NCBI GenBank assembly: GCA_021325195.1
Contig: JAJPHQ010000073.1
Span: forward strand, 1-55,988
Length of the DNA: 55,988 bases
Reading direction: 5' to 3'
From: Gammaproteobacteria bacterium
Lineage (GTDB): Bacteria; Pseudomonadota; Gammaproteobacteria; Xanthomonadales; Rhodanobacteraceae
Positions 17,432-27,343 of the stretch are shown here, one piece after another (within the stretch, counting starts at the first letter, position 1; each line of letters starts with the position of its first letter). The position numbers and the translations under genes are program-made. A model generated the notes under the pieces. It was not told the origin of the DNA and did not search any database. It worked only from the letters and a program-made list of their open reading frames with translations.

Positions 17432-18783
17432 GGCTGTCGATCCCGCGGTGTGGTCACGCTGCGGCCCCGGCCGATACCGTAGTACGCGATCCCGGCCGCT
17501 TCCACCGTGGCGGGATCGTACAGGTTGCGGCCATCGAAGATCGCCGGCTGCTTGAGCGATGCGCGGATGCGATCGAAATCCGGGCTGCGGAAGATCTTCC
17601 ACTCGGTCACCACCGCCAGCGCGTCGGCGCCTTCCAGTGCGGCCCATGGCTCGTCGCACAGGATCAGGTCGTCGCGTGCCCCGTAGATGCGCGCGGTTTC
17701 CTCGCGTGCCTGCGGATCGAACGCGCGCACCCGTGCACCGGCCTGCCACAGGGCTTCCATCAGCACCCGGCTGGATGCCTCGCGCATGTCGTCGGTATTG
17801 GGTTTGAAGGCGAGACCCCACAACGCGATGGTCCGGTCCCGCAGCTTCCCGCCGAAGTGCCGCGAAATCTGCTCGAACAGCTTGCGCTTCTGCTCGCGGT
17901 TGACCGCTTCCACCGCGCCCAGCACGCGCGCCTCGTAGCCGTTGGCGCGCGCGGTGCGTTCCAGCGCCTGCACGTCCTTGGGGAAACACGAGCCGCCGTA
18001 TCCCGCTCCGGGATAGATGAAGGCGTAACCGATGCGCGGATCGGCACCGATGCCGTGCCGCACCATCTCCACGTCCGCACCCACGCGCTCGGCGATGTTG
18101 GCGATCTCGTTCATGAAGCTGATCTTGGTCGCCAGCATCGCGTTGGCGGCGTACTTGGTCAGTTCGGCGGAACGCTCGTCCATCACCACGATCCGTTCGT
18201 GATTGCGGTTGAACGGCGCGTACAGCGTCTTCAGCACGTTGACGGCGCGCGGCGAGGAGGCGCCGATGATGATCCGGTCGGGCTTCATGCAGTCGTTGAC
18301 CGCGTCGCCCTCCTTCAGGAATTCCGGGTTGGACACCACGTCGAATTCGACCGCGGCCTTGCGCGCCTTCAACGCGGCGGCGATTTCCGCGCGCACGCGG
18401 TCGGCGGTGCCCACCGGCACGGTGGACTTGTTCACGATCACTGCGGGCCTGTCGAGATGCGTGCCGATGCTGCGCGCCACCGCGACGACGTATTGCAGGT
18501 CCGCGCTGCCGTCCTCGTCGGGCGGCGTGCCCACCGCGATGAAGATCACCTGTCCGTGCGCGACGCCGGCGGCACCGTCGGTGGTGAACGTCAGCCGGCC
18601 CGTGGCGTGGTTGCGCCTGACCAGCGGTTCCAGTCCCGGCTCGAAGATCGGAATCTCGCCGCGCTCCAGGCGGGCGACCTTGGCCGCATCGACGTCCACG
18701 CACAGCACGTGATTGCCCATTTCGGCCAGACACGCTCCGGTGACGAGGCCGACGTAGCCGGTGCCGAAAATCGTGACGCGCAT
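17428..18783 (-). CDS. ugd: UDP-glucose 6-dehydrogenase
   Basis: A 451-residue enzyme that oxidises UDP-glucose twice with NAD+ to UDP-glucuronate, a precursor for exopolysaccharide and LPS sugars. NAD-binding [17 protein letters not shown] opens the protein, and STVPVGTA and SNPEFLKEG follow. The catalytic Cys is in YGGSCFPKD around residue 260, with the second Rossmann-like domain after it ([16 protein letters not shown]). Start at 18783 places the Rossmann motif at the usual position. slyX follows with a four-base overlap. No other polysaccharide genes are near. Confidence 0.95.
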   Translation of the reverse strand: MRVTIFGTGYVGLVTGACLAEMGNHVLCVDVDAAKVARLERGEIPIFEPGLEPLVRRNHATGRLTFTTDGAAGVAHGQVIFIAVGTPPDEDGSADLQYVVAVARSIGTHLDRPAVIVNKSTVPVGTADRVRAEIAAALKARKAAVEFDVVSNPEFLKEGDAVNDCMKPDRIIIGASSPRAVNVLKTLYAPFNRNHERIVVMDERSAELTKYAANAMLATKISFMNEIANIAERVGADVEMVRHGIGADPRIGYAFIYPGAGYGGSCFPKDVQALERTARANGYEARVLGAVEAVNREQKRKLFEQISRHFGGKLRDRTIALWGLAFKPNTDDMREASSRVLMEALWQAGARVRAFDPQAREETARIYGARDDLILCDEPWAALEGADALAVVTEWKIFRSPDFDRIRASLKQPAIFDGRNLYDPATVEAAGIAYYGIGRGRSVTTPRDRQP

Positions 18784-18863
18784 GCAAAGTCCTGTCGGGG
18801 ATGTGCAGGGCCGGCGATTGTAGCGAGTGCGGCCGCGACGCGCAGTGCACCATCGGATCCCAA

Positions 18864-18896
18864 ACGAAAAGCGCGGCATGGAGCCGCGCTTTTCGT
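18864..18896. terminator. Symmetrical hairpin with T-rich arms, probable bidirectional terminator
   Basis: Two perfect 14-base arms (18864-18877 and 18883-18896) with a 5-base loop. The arms contain AAAA and TTTT, so either strand gives a GC-rich stem grading into T residues. It is downstream of the FKBP gene on the minus strand and upstream of ugd, and probably ends FKBP transcription before ugd begins. Confidence 0.7.
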
Positions 18897-18921
18897 CACC
18901 TCGCCATTTTCAAGCCGAGCT

Positions 18922-19079
18922 GGATCCCGCGTCGACGCACGTCCCTGGGCTGCGCGGGATGAAGACCCGGAAAGACTCTGGATCCCGGCTCAACGTACAT
19001 CCCTGTACTGGCCGGGATGACAACATCCACTCGGTAACCGATCCCGCGTCAGCGCACGTCCCTGTGCTGCGCGGGATGA
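18922..19079. repeat. Three tandem copies of a 41-bp palindromic intergenic repeat
   Basis: Copies at 18922-18962, 18980-19020 and 19039-19079 share ends GGATCCCG and CGGGATGA and a core like CGCACGTCCCTGTGCTG. Each can fold as a hairpin because the ends are complementary. At least two inverted copies lie at 36718-36757 and 36832-36870. They fill the gap after the FKBP stop codon. The layout resembles REP-type elements; no transposase for them is in the window. Confidence 0.8.
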
Positions 19080-19092
19080 GTGCATCCTGCAC

Positions 19093-19809
19093 TCACTTGC
19101 CGATCTTGACCAGCGTGACGTCGAAGACCAGCGCCGCGTTGGGCGGGAAGCCGTTCTTGGGCTGCGCGCCATAGGCGAGATCGGGCGGGATCACGAACCG
19201 GTAGTGGCTGCCCACCGGCATCAGTTGCAGCGCCTCGCGGAAGCCCGGAAACACGTTGTTGAGATCCAGCGTGGCCGGACCGCTGCCGTGGGACGCCGAG
19301 GAATCGAATTCCTTGCCGTTGACGAAGGAGCCGGTGTAGTTGATCTGCACCGTATCGGTGGCCTTCGGACGCGGACCGCTGCCCTGCGAGATGACCTGAT
19401 ACTGCAATCCGTCCGCGGTGGTGCGCACGCCCGGCTGGCTCTTGTTCCTGGCGAGGTAGGCATCGCTGTCCTGCTTCATCTGCGCCGAAAGCTGGGCGTA
19501 CCACTGGTCGTGCCGCGCCTTCAGCTGCTCGCCGAACGCCTTGCCCACGCTCTCTGCCTGGCTTTCGCTCAGCGTCGGCTTCTGGCCCTCGAGCGCGCGC
19601 GTCACGGCCGCGCCGACCGCCTTGGGATCGATCAGATCGCGTCCGTACGCCGGGTACTGCCCGGCCAACTCGTAACCGAGGAGTTCGCTGGCCTGCGTTT
19701 TGTTGTAGGTGCTGCTCGAAGTGGTGGACTGCGCCTGCGAGATGCCGGCGACGCCAAGCGCGGCCATCACGGCGATCGCGGCCAGCGTGGGCCGCATGGT
19801 GTGCTTCAT
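19093..19809 (-). CDS. FKBP-type peptidyl-prolyl cis-trans isomerase (FkpA/Mip type)
   Basis: A 238-residue exported foldase. Signal peptide about residues 1-26 (ending SQAQ). Residues about 30-125 form the helical dimerisation part seen in FkpA and Mip, and residues about 130-238 are the FKBP domain with TVQINYTG, EFDSS, VFPGFREAL and FVIPPDLAYG. It speeds proline isomerisation in periplasmic proteins. The start at 19809 gives the signal peptide at once. It is divergent from the YtrA-type operon across 331 bases. Confidence 0.92.
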   Translation of the reverse strand: MKHTMRPTLAAIAVMAALGVAGISQAQSTTSSSTYNKTQASELLGYELAGQYPAYGRDLIDPKAVGAAVTRALEGQKPTLSESQAESVGKAFGEQLKARHDQWYAQLSAQMKQDSDAYLARNKSQPGVRTTADGLQYQVISQGSGPRPKATDTVQINYTGSFVNGKEFDSSASHGSGPATLDLNNVFPGFREALQLMPVGSHYRFVIPPDLAYGAQPKNGFPPNAALVFDVTLVKIGK

Positions 19810-20069
19810 CGGTTCGATCCTCTGGTCAATGGTGACGGACGGTGCCGCATCGTGCAGCGGCTGAAAAGCGAAGCTGCCCATTCTGCGGGGAACGCCGGCA
19901 GTTGGCAACGCGTGCGGGATGGACAGCGCAGCGCCGGCAGGGTTCATTCAGTCCGCCAGCCGCGTTCATGCCTTGGAGCTGCGCCCACCTCGACACCGTC
20001 ACCGCAGCGGGAGCGGGTCCACTCCACTGATAACGGACATGCACCCACCATGACTGAAGGCAGGGGGTG
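19810..20069. other. Intergenic region between the FKBP gene and the YtrA-type operon
   Basis: No convincing gene is seen. The open frames here are short and unlike known proteins. The region should hold the FKBP promoter on the minus strand, but no clear -35/-10 pair was recognised there. The plus-strand promoter of the next operon begins at 20070. Confidence 0.5.
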
Positions 20070-20097
20070 TTGACAGGGTGGTTTTTGGTGTTATAGT
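20070..20097 (+). promoter_or_regulatory. Sigma-70 promoter of the YtrA-type operon
   Basis: A perfect -35 TTGACA (20070-20075), 16-base spacer and -10 TATAGT (20092-20097). It is one of the best sigma-70 matches in the window and lies 44 bases before the first gene. The operator at 20087-20110 covers the -10. Confidence 0.8.
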
Positions 20098-20110
20098 TAA
20101 CTACAACACC
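20087..20110. promoter_or_regulatory. GntR/YtrA-type operator, GGTG-N16-CACC
   Basis: A 24-bp palindrome GGTG-N16-CACC centred on TAGTTAACTA, with one asymmetric base pair. GGTG-N16-CACC is, from memory, the site described for YtrA-subfamily regulators in Xanthomonas. It covers the -10 and the probable start of transcription of the operon that encodes such a regulator, so self-repression by the product of the gene at 20488 is the natural reading. Confidence 0.78.
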
Positions 20111-20140
20111 GCTGTACCACATCACCACAGGAGCCCTGCC

Positions 20141-20437
20141 ATGAACGCCCGCAAACTGTACGCCTTTGCAGTCGCCACCCTGATCTCCGCCGCCGGTTTC
20201 GGCGGAATCGCCGCTTACGCCGATGCCTCCGTCCATGCCGCGCTGCGGCACATGGATGCCACGGCGGACAACATCCGGACGCTGCCGGCCGTCACCGTAC
20301 GCCCCACCCGCGACGAACTGCGCCGCGCCCGCGGCGAGCCGGCCACGGAGAACGGCGGTTCGGCCGGCACCGCCGGTCCGGATATCGGCATGCCCTACTA
20401 TTCGTTCGCCGCCGATCATCACGTCGGAAGTCGCTGA
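20141..20437 (+). CDS. Small exported protein, first gene of the YtrA-type operon
   Basis: A 98-residue protein of unknown function. A signal peptide covers about residues 1-27 (LYAFAVATLISAAGFGGIAA, with cleavage near AYADA). The rest is short and polar, with TLPAVTVRPTRDELRRARGE and a C-terminus rich in Gly and His. GGAG lies eight bases before the ATG. It is transcribed from the operator-controlled promoter and precedes the regulator gene by 50 bases, so it is probably part of the same stress response. Confidence 0.75.
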   Translation: MNARKLYAFAVATLISAAGFGGIAAYADASVHAALRHMDATADNIRTLPAVTVRPTRDELRRARGEPATENGGSAGTAGPDIGMPYYSFAADHHVGSR

Positions 20438-20487
20438 ACGCGCGGACAACCGCTGAATCCGGTCCCGCCCCGGCAAGGATCCCGTTT

Positions 20488-20865
20488 ATGAGCGTCACCT
20501 GGAACGACAACGTGCCGATCTACCGCCAGCTGCGCGAACGCGTGGTGGCGATGATCCTGGACGGCACGCTCAACGAGGGCGATGCACTGCCCTCGGTCCG
20601 CCAGGTCGCCGCCGACTACCAGATCAACCCGCTCACGGTTTCCAAGGCCTATCAGGAACTGGTGGACGAGCAACTGGTGGAAAAGCGCCGCGGCCTCGGC
20701 ATGTTCGTGACCGATGGCGCGCGCCAGACGCTTCTCAGGAGCGAGCGCGAACGGTTCCTGCGCGAGGAATGGCCGCTTCTGGCCGAACGCATCCAGCGGC
20801 TGGGGTTGGATATCGGGCAATTGCTGTCGCACCAGAACCCGCAATCGGACAAGAGGAAATCGTGA
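20488..20865 (+). CDS. GntR family transcriptional regulator, YtrA subfamily
   Basis: A 125-residue regulator with the winged helix-turn-helix of GntR proteins in residues 10-75 (PIYRQLRERVVAMIL, LPSVRQVAADYQINPLTVSKAYQ, GLGMFV) and only a short helical C-terminus. The small effector-less tail defines the YtrA subfamily, typically linked to ABC transporter genes that respond to cell-envelope stress. It lies between the exported protein and the ABC genes and shares one base with the ATPase start (TGATG). It probably binds the GGTG-N16-CACC operator upstream. Confidence 0.92.
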   Translation: MSVTWNDNVPIYRQLRERVVAMILDGTLNEGDALPSVRQVAADYQINPLTVSKAYQELVDEQLVEKRRGLGMFVTDGARQTLLRSERERFLREEWPLLAERIQRLGLDIGQLLSHQNPQSDKRKS

Positions 20866-21779
20866 TGAACCAGGCAATCGAAGCGGTGATGGACGAACCC
20901 GCGATGCCGCAGGCCGGAACGGAGACGGTGATCCGGGCGCGCGGACTCGTCAAGCGCTTCAAGACCACCCGCGCGCTGGACGGCGCCGATTTCGAGGTGC
21001 GCACCGGCCGGATCGTGGGCCTGATCGGCCCGAACGGCGCCGGCAAGACCACGGCACTGAAGGCGATCCTGGGCCTCACCGACTTCGAGGGCGAACTGTC
21101 CGTGCTAGGCATGGACCCGCGCCGCCAGCGGCCGGAGCTGATGCGCCAGGTCTGCTTCATCGCCGACGTGGCCACCCTGCCCCGCTGGATTCGCGTGGAC
21201 GAGGCGATCGACTTCGTGGCCGGCGTGCACCCGCGCTTCGACCGCGCCAAGTGCGAACGTTTCCTCGAACGTACCAAAATCAACGGACAGCAGCGCGTGC
21301 GCGAACTGTCCAAGGGCATGATCGTGCAGTTGCACCTCGCCATCGTGATGGCGATCGACGCGCGGCTGCTGGTGCTGGACGAACCCACGCTGGGCCTGGA
21401 CATCCTCTATCGCAAGCAGTTCTACCAGAGCCTGCTGGAAGACTACTTCGACGAGAACAAGACCATCCTCATCACCACCCACCAGGTCGAGGAGGTCGAG
21501 CACATCCTCACCGACCTGCTGTTCATCCGCGACGGCAAGATCGTGCTGAGTACGACGATGGAAGAAATGGGCGCGCGCTTCGTCGAGGTGCTGGTGAATC
21601 CGGACAAGGTCGGGGCCGCGCGCACGCTCAAGCCCATCGACGAGCGCGGCGCGGTGTTCGGCAAGAGCATTTTCCTGTACGACGGTGCAGATCCGGAACA
21701 ACTGGCGCAGCTGGGTGAGGTCAAGCGGCCGTCGGTGTCAGACCTGTTCGTCGCCACCATGAAAGGGACTTACGCATGA
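20865..21779 (+). CDS. ABC transporter ATP-binding protein (YtrB-like)
   Basis: A 304-residue ATPase. Walker A is GPNGAGKTT near residue 60, the signature is LSKGM rather than LSGGQ, and Walker B is LLVLDEPTLGLD, followed by the switch His in TTHQVEE. The LSKGM variant is common among YtrB/ABC-2 transporters. The C-terminal 90 residues form the usual extra domain. The start at 20865 overlaps the regulator stop and gives a 25-residue lead before the ABC domain. It should power the permease that follows, with which it overlaps by ATGA. Confidence 0.92.
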   Translation: MNQAIEAVMDEPAMPQAGTETVIRARGLVKRFKTTRALDGADFEVRTGRIVGLIGPNGAGKTTALKAILGLTDFEGELSVLGMDPRRQRPELMRQVCFIADVATLPRWIRVDEAIDFVAGVHPRFDRAKCERFLERTKINGQQRVRELSKGMIVQLHLAIVMAIDARLLVLDEPTLGLDILYRKQFYQSLLEDYFDENKTILITTHQVEEVEHILTDLLFIRDGKIVLSTTMEEMGARFVEVLVNPDKVGAARTLKPIDERGAVFGKSIFLYDGADPEQLAQLGEVKRPSVSDLFVATMKGTYA

Positions 21780-22768
21780 ATGCGATCCTGAAATCGCCCT
21801 TCGCCTGGCTGGTCCGGCGCGAATACTGGGAGTCGCGGCGCGGCTTCCTGTGGGCGCAGGTGTGGGCCGCCGGCGCGATCCTGGCCATCAGCATCCTGGG
21901 AATCATTGCCGCCGAGGTTGCCCGCGTGCGGTTCGGCGATCAAGTCCAGTTCTCGAGTGGCGGCCTCAGCGAGGCCCTTCGCAACGGCTTCGAACACAAC
22001 ACCCCGGGGTTGGTGCAGGCGCTCGACGGAACGTTGCTGTCCTTCGCGTCGATCGGCGCAATCGTGTTGACCTTCGTGGTGTTCTTCTATCTGCTGGGCG
22101 CGCTGTACGACGATCGCCGCGACCGCAGTGTGCTGTTCTGGAAGTCGCTGCCTGTCTCGGATACCGCCACGGTGATCTCCAAGATCGTCGCGGCACTGCT
22201 GGTTGCGCCGCTGATCGCGGTGGCCGTGGTACTCGCCGGTTACATCGGCGCGCAGATCATCGCCAGCTTGTGGTTCCTGGCGCATGGGCTGAATCCGTTC
22301 ACGCTGCTGTGGGTGCACGCCGAGCCGTTCTCGTTATGGCTGCATCTGCTGGCGATGGTGCCGGTGAACGCGGTATGGGCACTGCCTACGGTGGGCTGGC
22401 TGCTCGTCTGGTCGGCCGCGGTACGCAGCAAGCCGTTCCTGTGGGCTGCGGTGATCCCGATCGTGGCGGGCGTGCTGAATTTCTGGATCGGGCTGCTGGG
22501 CCTGCCGCACATCAGCTACAGGTTCTTCTGGGGAGACCTGGTCGGCCGCGCGCTGCTCAGCGTGATTCCGGCCGGCTGGATCGCGCCGAACGCGGAATAT
22601 CTCAATTCACGGGGCGTGAACTTCGTGCACGGCGATCAACTCGCCGCCATCGATTTCAGCGCGATGGCCCATGCCTTCACGCTGCCCGAGATGTGGGTCG
22701 GCGCTGCCGCCGGCATCGCCCTCATCGCCGCCGCGATCTGGTTCCGCCGCTGGCGCGACGAAACCTGA
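21776..22768 (+). CDS. ABC-2 type permease
   Basis: A 330-residue integral membrane protein with about six hydrophobic segments: near 27-47, 90-112, 141-165, 190-215, 218-245 and 300-320. The N-terminal cytoplasmic WLVRREYWESRRGFLWAQ and the DDRRDRSVLFWKSLPVSD loop are typical of ABC-2 permeases of YtrC/D type. It pairs with the ATPase upstream through a four-base overlap. Substrate unknown; the family is linked to lipid-II or envelope-drug stress. Confidence 0.9.
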   Translation: MNAILKSPFAWLVRREYWESRRGFLWAQVWAAGAILAISILGIIAAEVARVRFGDQVQFSSGGLSEALRNGFEHNTPGLVQALDGTLLSFASIGAIVLTFVVFFYLLGALYDDRRDRSVLFWKSLPVSDTATVISKIVAALLVAPLIAVAVVLAGYIGAQIIASLWFLAHGLNPFTLLWVHAEPFSLWLHLLAMVPVNAVWALPTVGWLLVWSAAVRSKPFLWAAVIPIVAGVLNFWIGLLGLPHISYRFFWGDLVGRALLSVIPAGWIAPNAEYLNSRGVNFVHGDQLAAIDFSAMAHAFTLPEMWVGAAAGIALIAAAIWFRRWRDET

Positions 22769-22788
22769 CATAGCGAGGGGAAACCGCC

Positions 22789-23403
22789 ATGCAAAAACTG
22801 CCAGCCATGCTTTCCGCCCTGCTGCTCGTGCCTGCGCTGACCGCGTGCAGCGCCGGCCAATCCTCGGCGACGACCGCGTCGTCCTCGCCGGATTCGCTGA
22901 TCGGCAATACCGTCGATCATGCCCTCGACGAAGCAGGCACGCGCCTCAAGAGCGAGAACATCACCATTTCGAATGACAGGCCGGGCTTGCCGCGCGCCGA
23001 AATCACGCCGCAGGGCGACCTGCTGATCGGCGGCAAGGCCGTCCCCGTCACGCCGGCGCAGCGCGCGATGCTGCTCGATTACCACGCGCAGATCATGGCG
23101 ATCGCGGCGCAGGGCATGGAAATCGGCAGGCAGGGTGCGAGCCTCGGCATGAAGGCGGCGGGCGAGGCGCTGACCGCGGTGTTTTCGGGTCAATCCGACA
23201 AGGACATCGAACGCCGCGTCGAAGCGCAGGCGCAGGGCATCAAGCGCTCCGCCCTGAAGATTTGCGACCGCTTGCCGGAGCTGATGGCCAGCCAGCAGAA
23301 ACTCGCCGCCACGCTGCCGGCGTTCAAACCCTACGCGACGATGACAAGGAAGGACATCGACGATTGCCGCACCGATGCCCTGCACGACGATGACAATAAC
23401 TGA
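22789..23403 (+). CDS. DUF2884 (YggN-like) lipoprotein
   Basis: A 204-residue envelope protein. The signal ends in a lipobox LTAC (Cys at residue 20), so it is probably a lipoprotein; a Ser follows the Cys, which favours the outer membrane by the +2 rule. After an Ala/Ser linker the DUF2884 region holds PRAEITPQGDLLIGGKAV and two C-terminal Cys residues (ICDRLP, DDCRTD) that could form a disulfide. YggN-type proteins have no assigned activity. It lies 20 bases after the permease in the operon. Confidence 0.85.
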   Translation: MQKLPAMLSALLLVPALTACSAGQSSATTASSSPDSLIGNTVDHALDEAGTRLKSENITISNDRPGLPRAEITPQGDLLIGGKAVPVTPAQRAMLLDYHAQIMAIAAQGMEIGRQGASLGMKAAGEALTAVFSGQSDKDIERRVEAQAQGIKRSALKICDRLPELMASQQKLAATLPAFKPYATMTRKDIDDCRTDALHDDDNN

Positions 23404-23435
23404 GTGCAGGCATTGCAACTGGCCGGAGGGAAACC

Positions 23436-23819
23436 ATGAACCGCAAGCTCGCCTTGAAGGTTGCGCTGGTTGTCGTGGGTCTGCTGTTCCTCGCGCTGGC
23501 CTATCCCATGGCACTTTTCATGCAGCGGGAGCCTGCGCTGTCAATGATGCTGAGCCTGTATGTCACGCTCGGCGTATTCCTGCTGATGGCGGTTCGCGAT
23601 CCTCCTGCGCACCGCAGCCTCATCCTTTTCACGGCATGGTCCAGCTTCGCACACGCGATCGTGATGGGCTATCAATCGCTGCTCGGCATGGTCGCGCGGG
23701 GCGAATTGATCGGTGTCGCCGTGCTGATGGCGATTGGCGTTGTGCTGCTCATATTCGTGCCGGCGAAGGAAGGCGCCCGGCATTTGCCCGCTCAGGGTTT
23801 GCCCGCCGCGAGCAAATAG
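23436..23819 (+). CDS. Small membrane protein, DUF6632-like
   Basis: A 127-residue protein with four hydrophobic segments (about 7-27, 37-53, 62-82 and 90-108), start NRKLALKVALVVVGLLFL and charged loop VRDPPAHRSL. I take it as a member of the small DUF6632 family by overall resemblance. No catalytic residues are evident. GGAGGG lies before the ATG. It is in the tail of the YtrA-type operon, 32 bases after the lipoprotein gene. Confidence 0.7.
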   Translation: MNRKLALKVALVVVGLLFLALAYPMALFMQREPALSMMLSLYVTLGVFLLMAVRDPPAHRSLILFTAWSSFAHAIVMGYQSLLGMVARGELIGVAVLMAIGVVLLIFVPAKEGARHLPAQGLPAASK

Positions 23820-23881
23820 CCTGGAATCCGCTGCGCTTGATTCGGGCCACGCGGTGGGCCACCAGCGCTTGAGGAATAGAC

Positions 23882-24346
23882 ATGAACGCCACAAGAAAGG
23901 ATGCACTCGAAATCTTCAGGGCACCCGTCCAGTTGAAACTGTCGGCGCCGTGGATTTCCGTGATGTTCTGCTACATCTACGGCGATTATTTCGGGCTGTA
24001 TGTGCCGGGAACCTTGAAATCCCTGTTGGAAGGCCATGCCACGCAGAGCATGTTGTTGGCCTTCACGGCGATGATGGTCATTCCGTGCTTGATGCCGTTT
24101 CTGGCAGTCACGCTGAAGGCTCCCGTAAATCGCGCGGTCAATATCTTCTTTGGCGTCGCGTACAGCATCATCATCCTCGTTACGATGCGCCATGCCTGGT
24201 TGTTTTACCAGGCACTCGGTGTTGTCGAAATCGCGTTGACGCTCCTTGTCGTTTGGTTCGCATGGAAGTGGCCGAGAACCAGTGCGCACGCTCAAATTCC
24301 CGAGCGCAAAGCCACCGCGCGTTCATCGTCCTCACCCCTGACCTGA
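23882..24346 (+). CDS. Small membrane protein, DUF6326-like
   Basis: A 154-residue protein with four hydrophobic segments and the motif KLSAPWISVMFCYIYGDYFGLYVPG near the N-terminus, which resembles DUF6326 proteins. A basic, Ser-rich tail follows the last segment. It closes the YtrA-type operon; its stop codon lies at the base of a hairpin that separates it from the convergent fumC. Role unknown, presumably envelope-related from the operon. Confidence 0.7.
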   Translation: MNATRKDALEIFRAPVQLKLSAPWISVMFCYIYGDYFGLYVPGTLKSLLEGHATQSMLLAFTAMMVIPCLMPFLAVTLKAPVNRAVNIFFGVAYSIIILVTMRHAWLFYQALGVVEIALTLLVVWFAWKWPRTSAHAQIPERKATARSSSSPLT

Positions 24347-24366
24347 TGAAGGCATTCTGCCTTCAT
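24346..24366. terminator. Hairpin between convergent genes, overlapping both stop codons
   Basis: Perfect 9-bp arms (24346-24354 and 24358-24366) with a TTC loop. The last base of the upstream stop codon and the whole fumC stop codon are inside it. T residues are few on either side (ATTT on the plus strand), so termination strength is uncertain, but its place between convergent genes fits a shared terminator. Confidence 0.55.
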
Positions 24367-25751
24367 TTGCCGCCGTGGATGCCGCCCTTGGTCAGCGCGA
24401 CCGGATCCAGCAGCTTCTTCAATTCTGCCTTCGACAAGCCCGTGGTTTCCAGCGCCACGTCCAGGATCGGGCGCTTCTGCTTGTAGGCCTGCTTGGCGGT
24501 CGCGGCGCCCTTCTCGTAGCCGATCACGGGGTTCAGCGCGGTAACCAGGATCGGGTTCAGCGCCAGCGCTTCGTCCACGCGTTGCTTGTTGACCTTGAAG
24601 CCGGCGATGGCCTTGTCGGCCAGCAGGCGTGACGCGTTGGCGAGGATCACGATCGACTGCAGCAGGTTGTAGGCGATCACCGGCAGCATCACGTTCAACT
24701 GGAAGTTGCCGGCCTGACCGCCGATGGTGATCGTGGCGTCGTTGCCGATCACCTGCGCGCACACCATCGTCATCGCTTCCGGGATCACCGGGTTGACCTT
24801 GCCCGGCATGATCGACGAGCCCGGTTGCAGCGCGGGCAGTTCGATTTCGGCGAGGCCCGCCAGCGGCCCCGAATTCATCCAGCGCAGATCGTTGCTGATC
24901 TTCATCAGCGAACAGGCCAGCGTTTTCAACTGCCCCGACAGTTCCACCGCGGCATCCTGTGATGCCATGCCCTCGAAGAAATTGTCCATGGAGGTGAACT
25001 TCACGCCCGTCGCCTTCGACAGCTCCGCGCAGAACGCCTTGGCGAATTTCGGATCGGCGTTGACGCCGGTGCCGACCGCGGTGCCGCCCTGCGGGAGGCG
25101 GCGCATGCGTTTCAGCGCATCCTCGATGCGGGCGATGCCGGAGCCGATCTGCGCCGACCAGCCCGAGAGTTCCTGCCCGAAGGTCACCGGCATCGCATCC
25201 ATCAAATGCGTGCGGCCGGTCTTGGCGACGTTCTTCAATTCGCGTGCGCGCTTGTCGATGGTCTTCTGCAGGTGCTTCAGCGCCGGCAGCAGTTGCTCGT
25301 GCACGGCCAACGAGGCTGATACGTGGATCGCGGTCGGGATCACGTCGTTGGAGCTTTGCCCGTAGTTGACGTGGTCGTTGGGATGGATCTTCGCCTTCGA
25401 GTCGCGCGTGGCGATGTGCGCGATCACCTCGTTGGCATTCATGTTGCTGGAGGTGCCCGAGCCGGTCTGGAACACGTCGATCGGAAAGTGCCTGTCGAAC
25501 TCGCCCGCCGCCACGCGCTGCGCGGCCTTGCGGATCGCCGCGGCATGCGCGGCTTTCAGGTGGCCGAGTTTCAGGTTGGCATCGGCGGCGGCGGCCTTGA
25601 TGAGCCCGAGCGCGCGGATGAACTCGCGGGGCAGCGTGAGCCCCGAGATCGGGAAGTTGTCGACCGCCCGCTGGGTCTGCGCGCCCCACAGCGCGTCGGC
25701 GGGTACCTTGAGTTCGCCCATGCTGTCGTGTTCCGTGCGGAAGTTCGGCAT
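24363..25751 (-). CDS. fumC: Class II fumarate hydratase
   Basis: A 462-residue tetrameric, iron-independent fumarase that interconverts fumarate and malate in the TCA cycle. Family landmarks: FRTEHDSMGELKVP at the start, TGSGTSSNMNANEVIA, the catalytic-site TGRTHLMDAMPVT, and the superfamily signature GSSIMPGKVNPV. The length fits E. coli FumC (467). It is divergent from purB, another member of the same fumarase/aspartase superfamily, with 87 bases between the two starts. Confidence 0.97.
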   Translation of the reverse strand: MPNFRTEHDSMGELKVPADALWGAQTQRAVDNFPISGLTLPREFIRALGLIKAAAADANLKLGHLKAAHAAAIRKAAQRVAAGEFDRHFPIDVFQTGSGTSSNMNANEVIAHIATRDSKAKIHPNDHVNYGQSSNDVIPTAIHVSASLAVHEQLLPALKHLQKTIDKRARELKNVAKTGRTHLMDAMPVTFGQELSGWSAQIGSGIARIEDALKRMRRLPQGGTAVGTGVNADPKFAKAFCAELSKATGVKFTSMDNFFEGMASQDAAVELSGQLKTLACSLMKISNDLRWMNSGPLAGLAEIELPALQPGSSIMPGKVNPVIPEAMTMVCAQVIGNDATITIGGQAGNFQLNVMLPVIAYNLLQSIVILANASRLLADKAIAGFKVNKQRVDEALALNPILVTALNPVIGYEKGAATAKQAYKQKRPILDVALETTGLSKAELKKLLDPVALTKGGIHGGK

Positions 25752-25787
25752 TGCGGGAAATCCTTGTGGGGAAGCTATCCATTATAA

Positions 25788-27206
<1,419 letters not shown>

Positions 27207-27253
27207 TATCCGCACCTTGCGCCGGACTCTCCGGAACACGGCACTGCAAGAGA

Positions 27254-27292
27254 GTGCCGTTCGCCCCGAGCCTGGCGCGAGGCGAACGGCAC
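27254..27292. terminator. Stem-loop between convergent purB and GST genes
   Basis: A perfect 12-bp stem (27254-27265 with 27281-27292) and 15-base loop lies midway between the two convergent stop codons. It lacks a T-tract on either strand, so it may be a processing or rho-assisted end rather than an intrinsic terminator. Confidence 0.5.
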
Positions 27293-27343
27293 GGTGGACG
27301 GACAGCCGGCACGCTCGGCGGCGGCGGTCCTCGTCGGCGACGT

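Noticed and set aside
18922-19079. CRISPR-like array of three spaced repeats
   Set aside because: The units are palindromic with 17-18-base gaps, vary in sequence, recur inverted elsewhere, and no cas gene is near.
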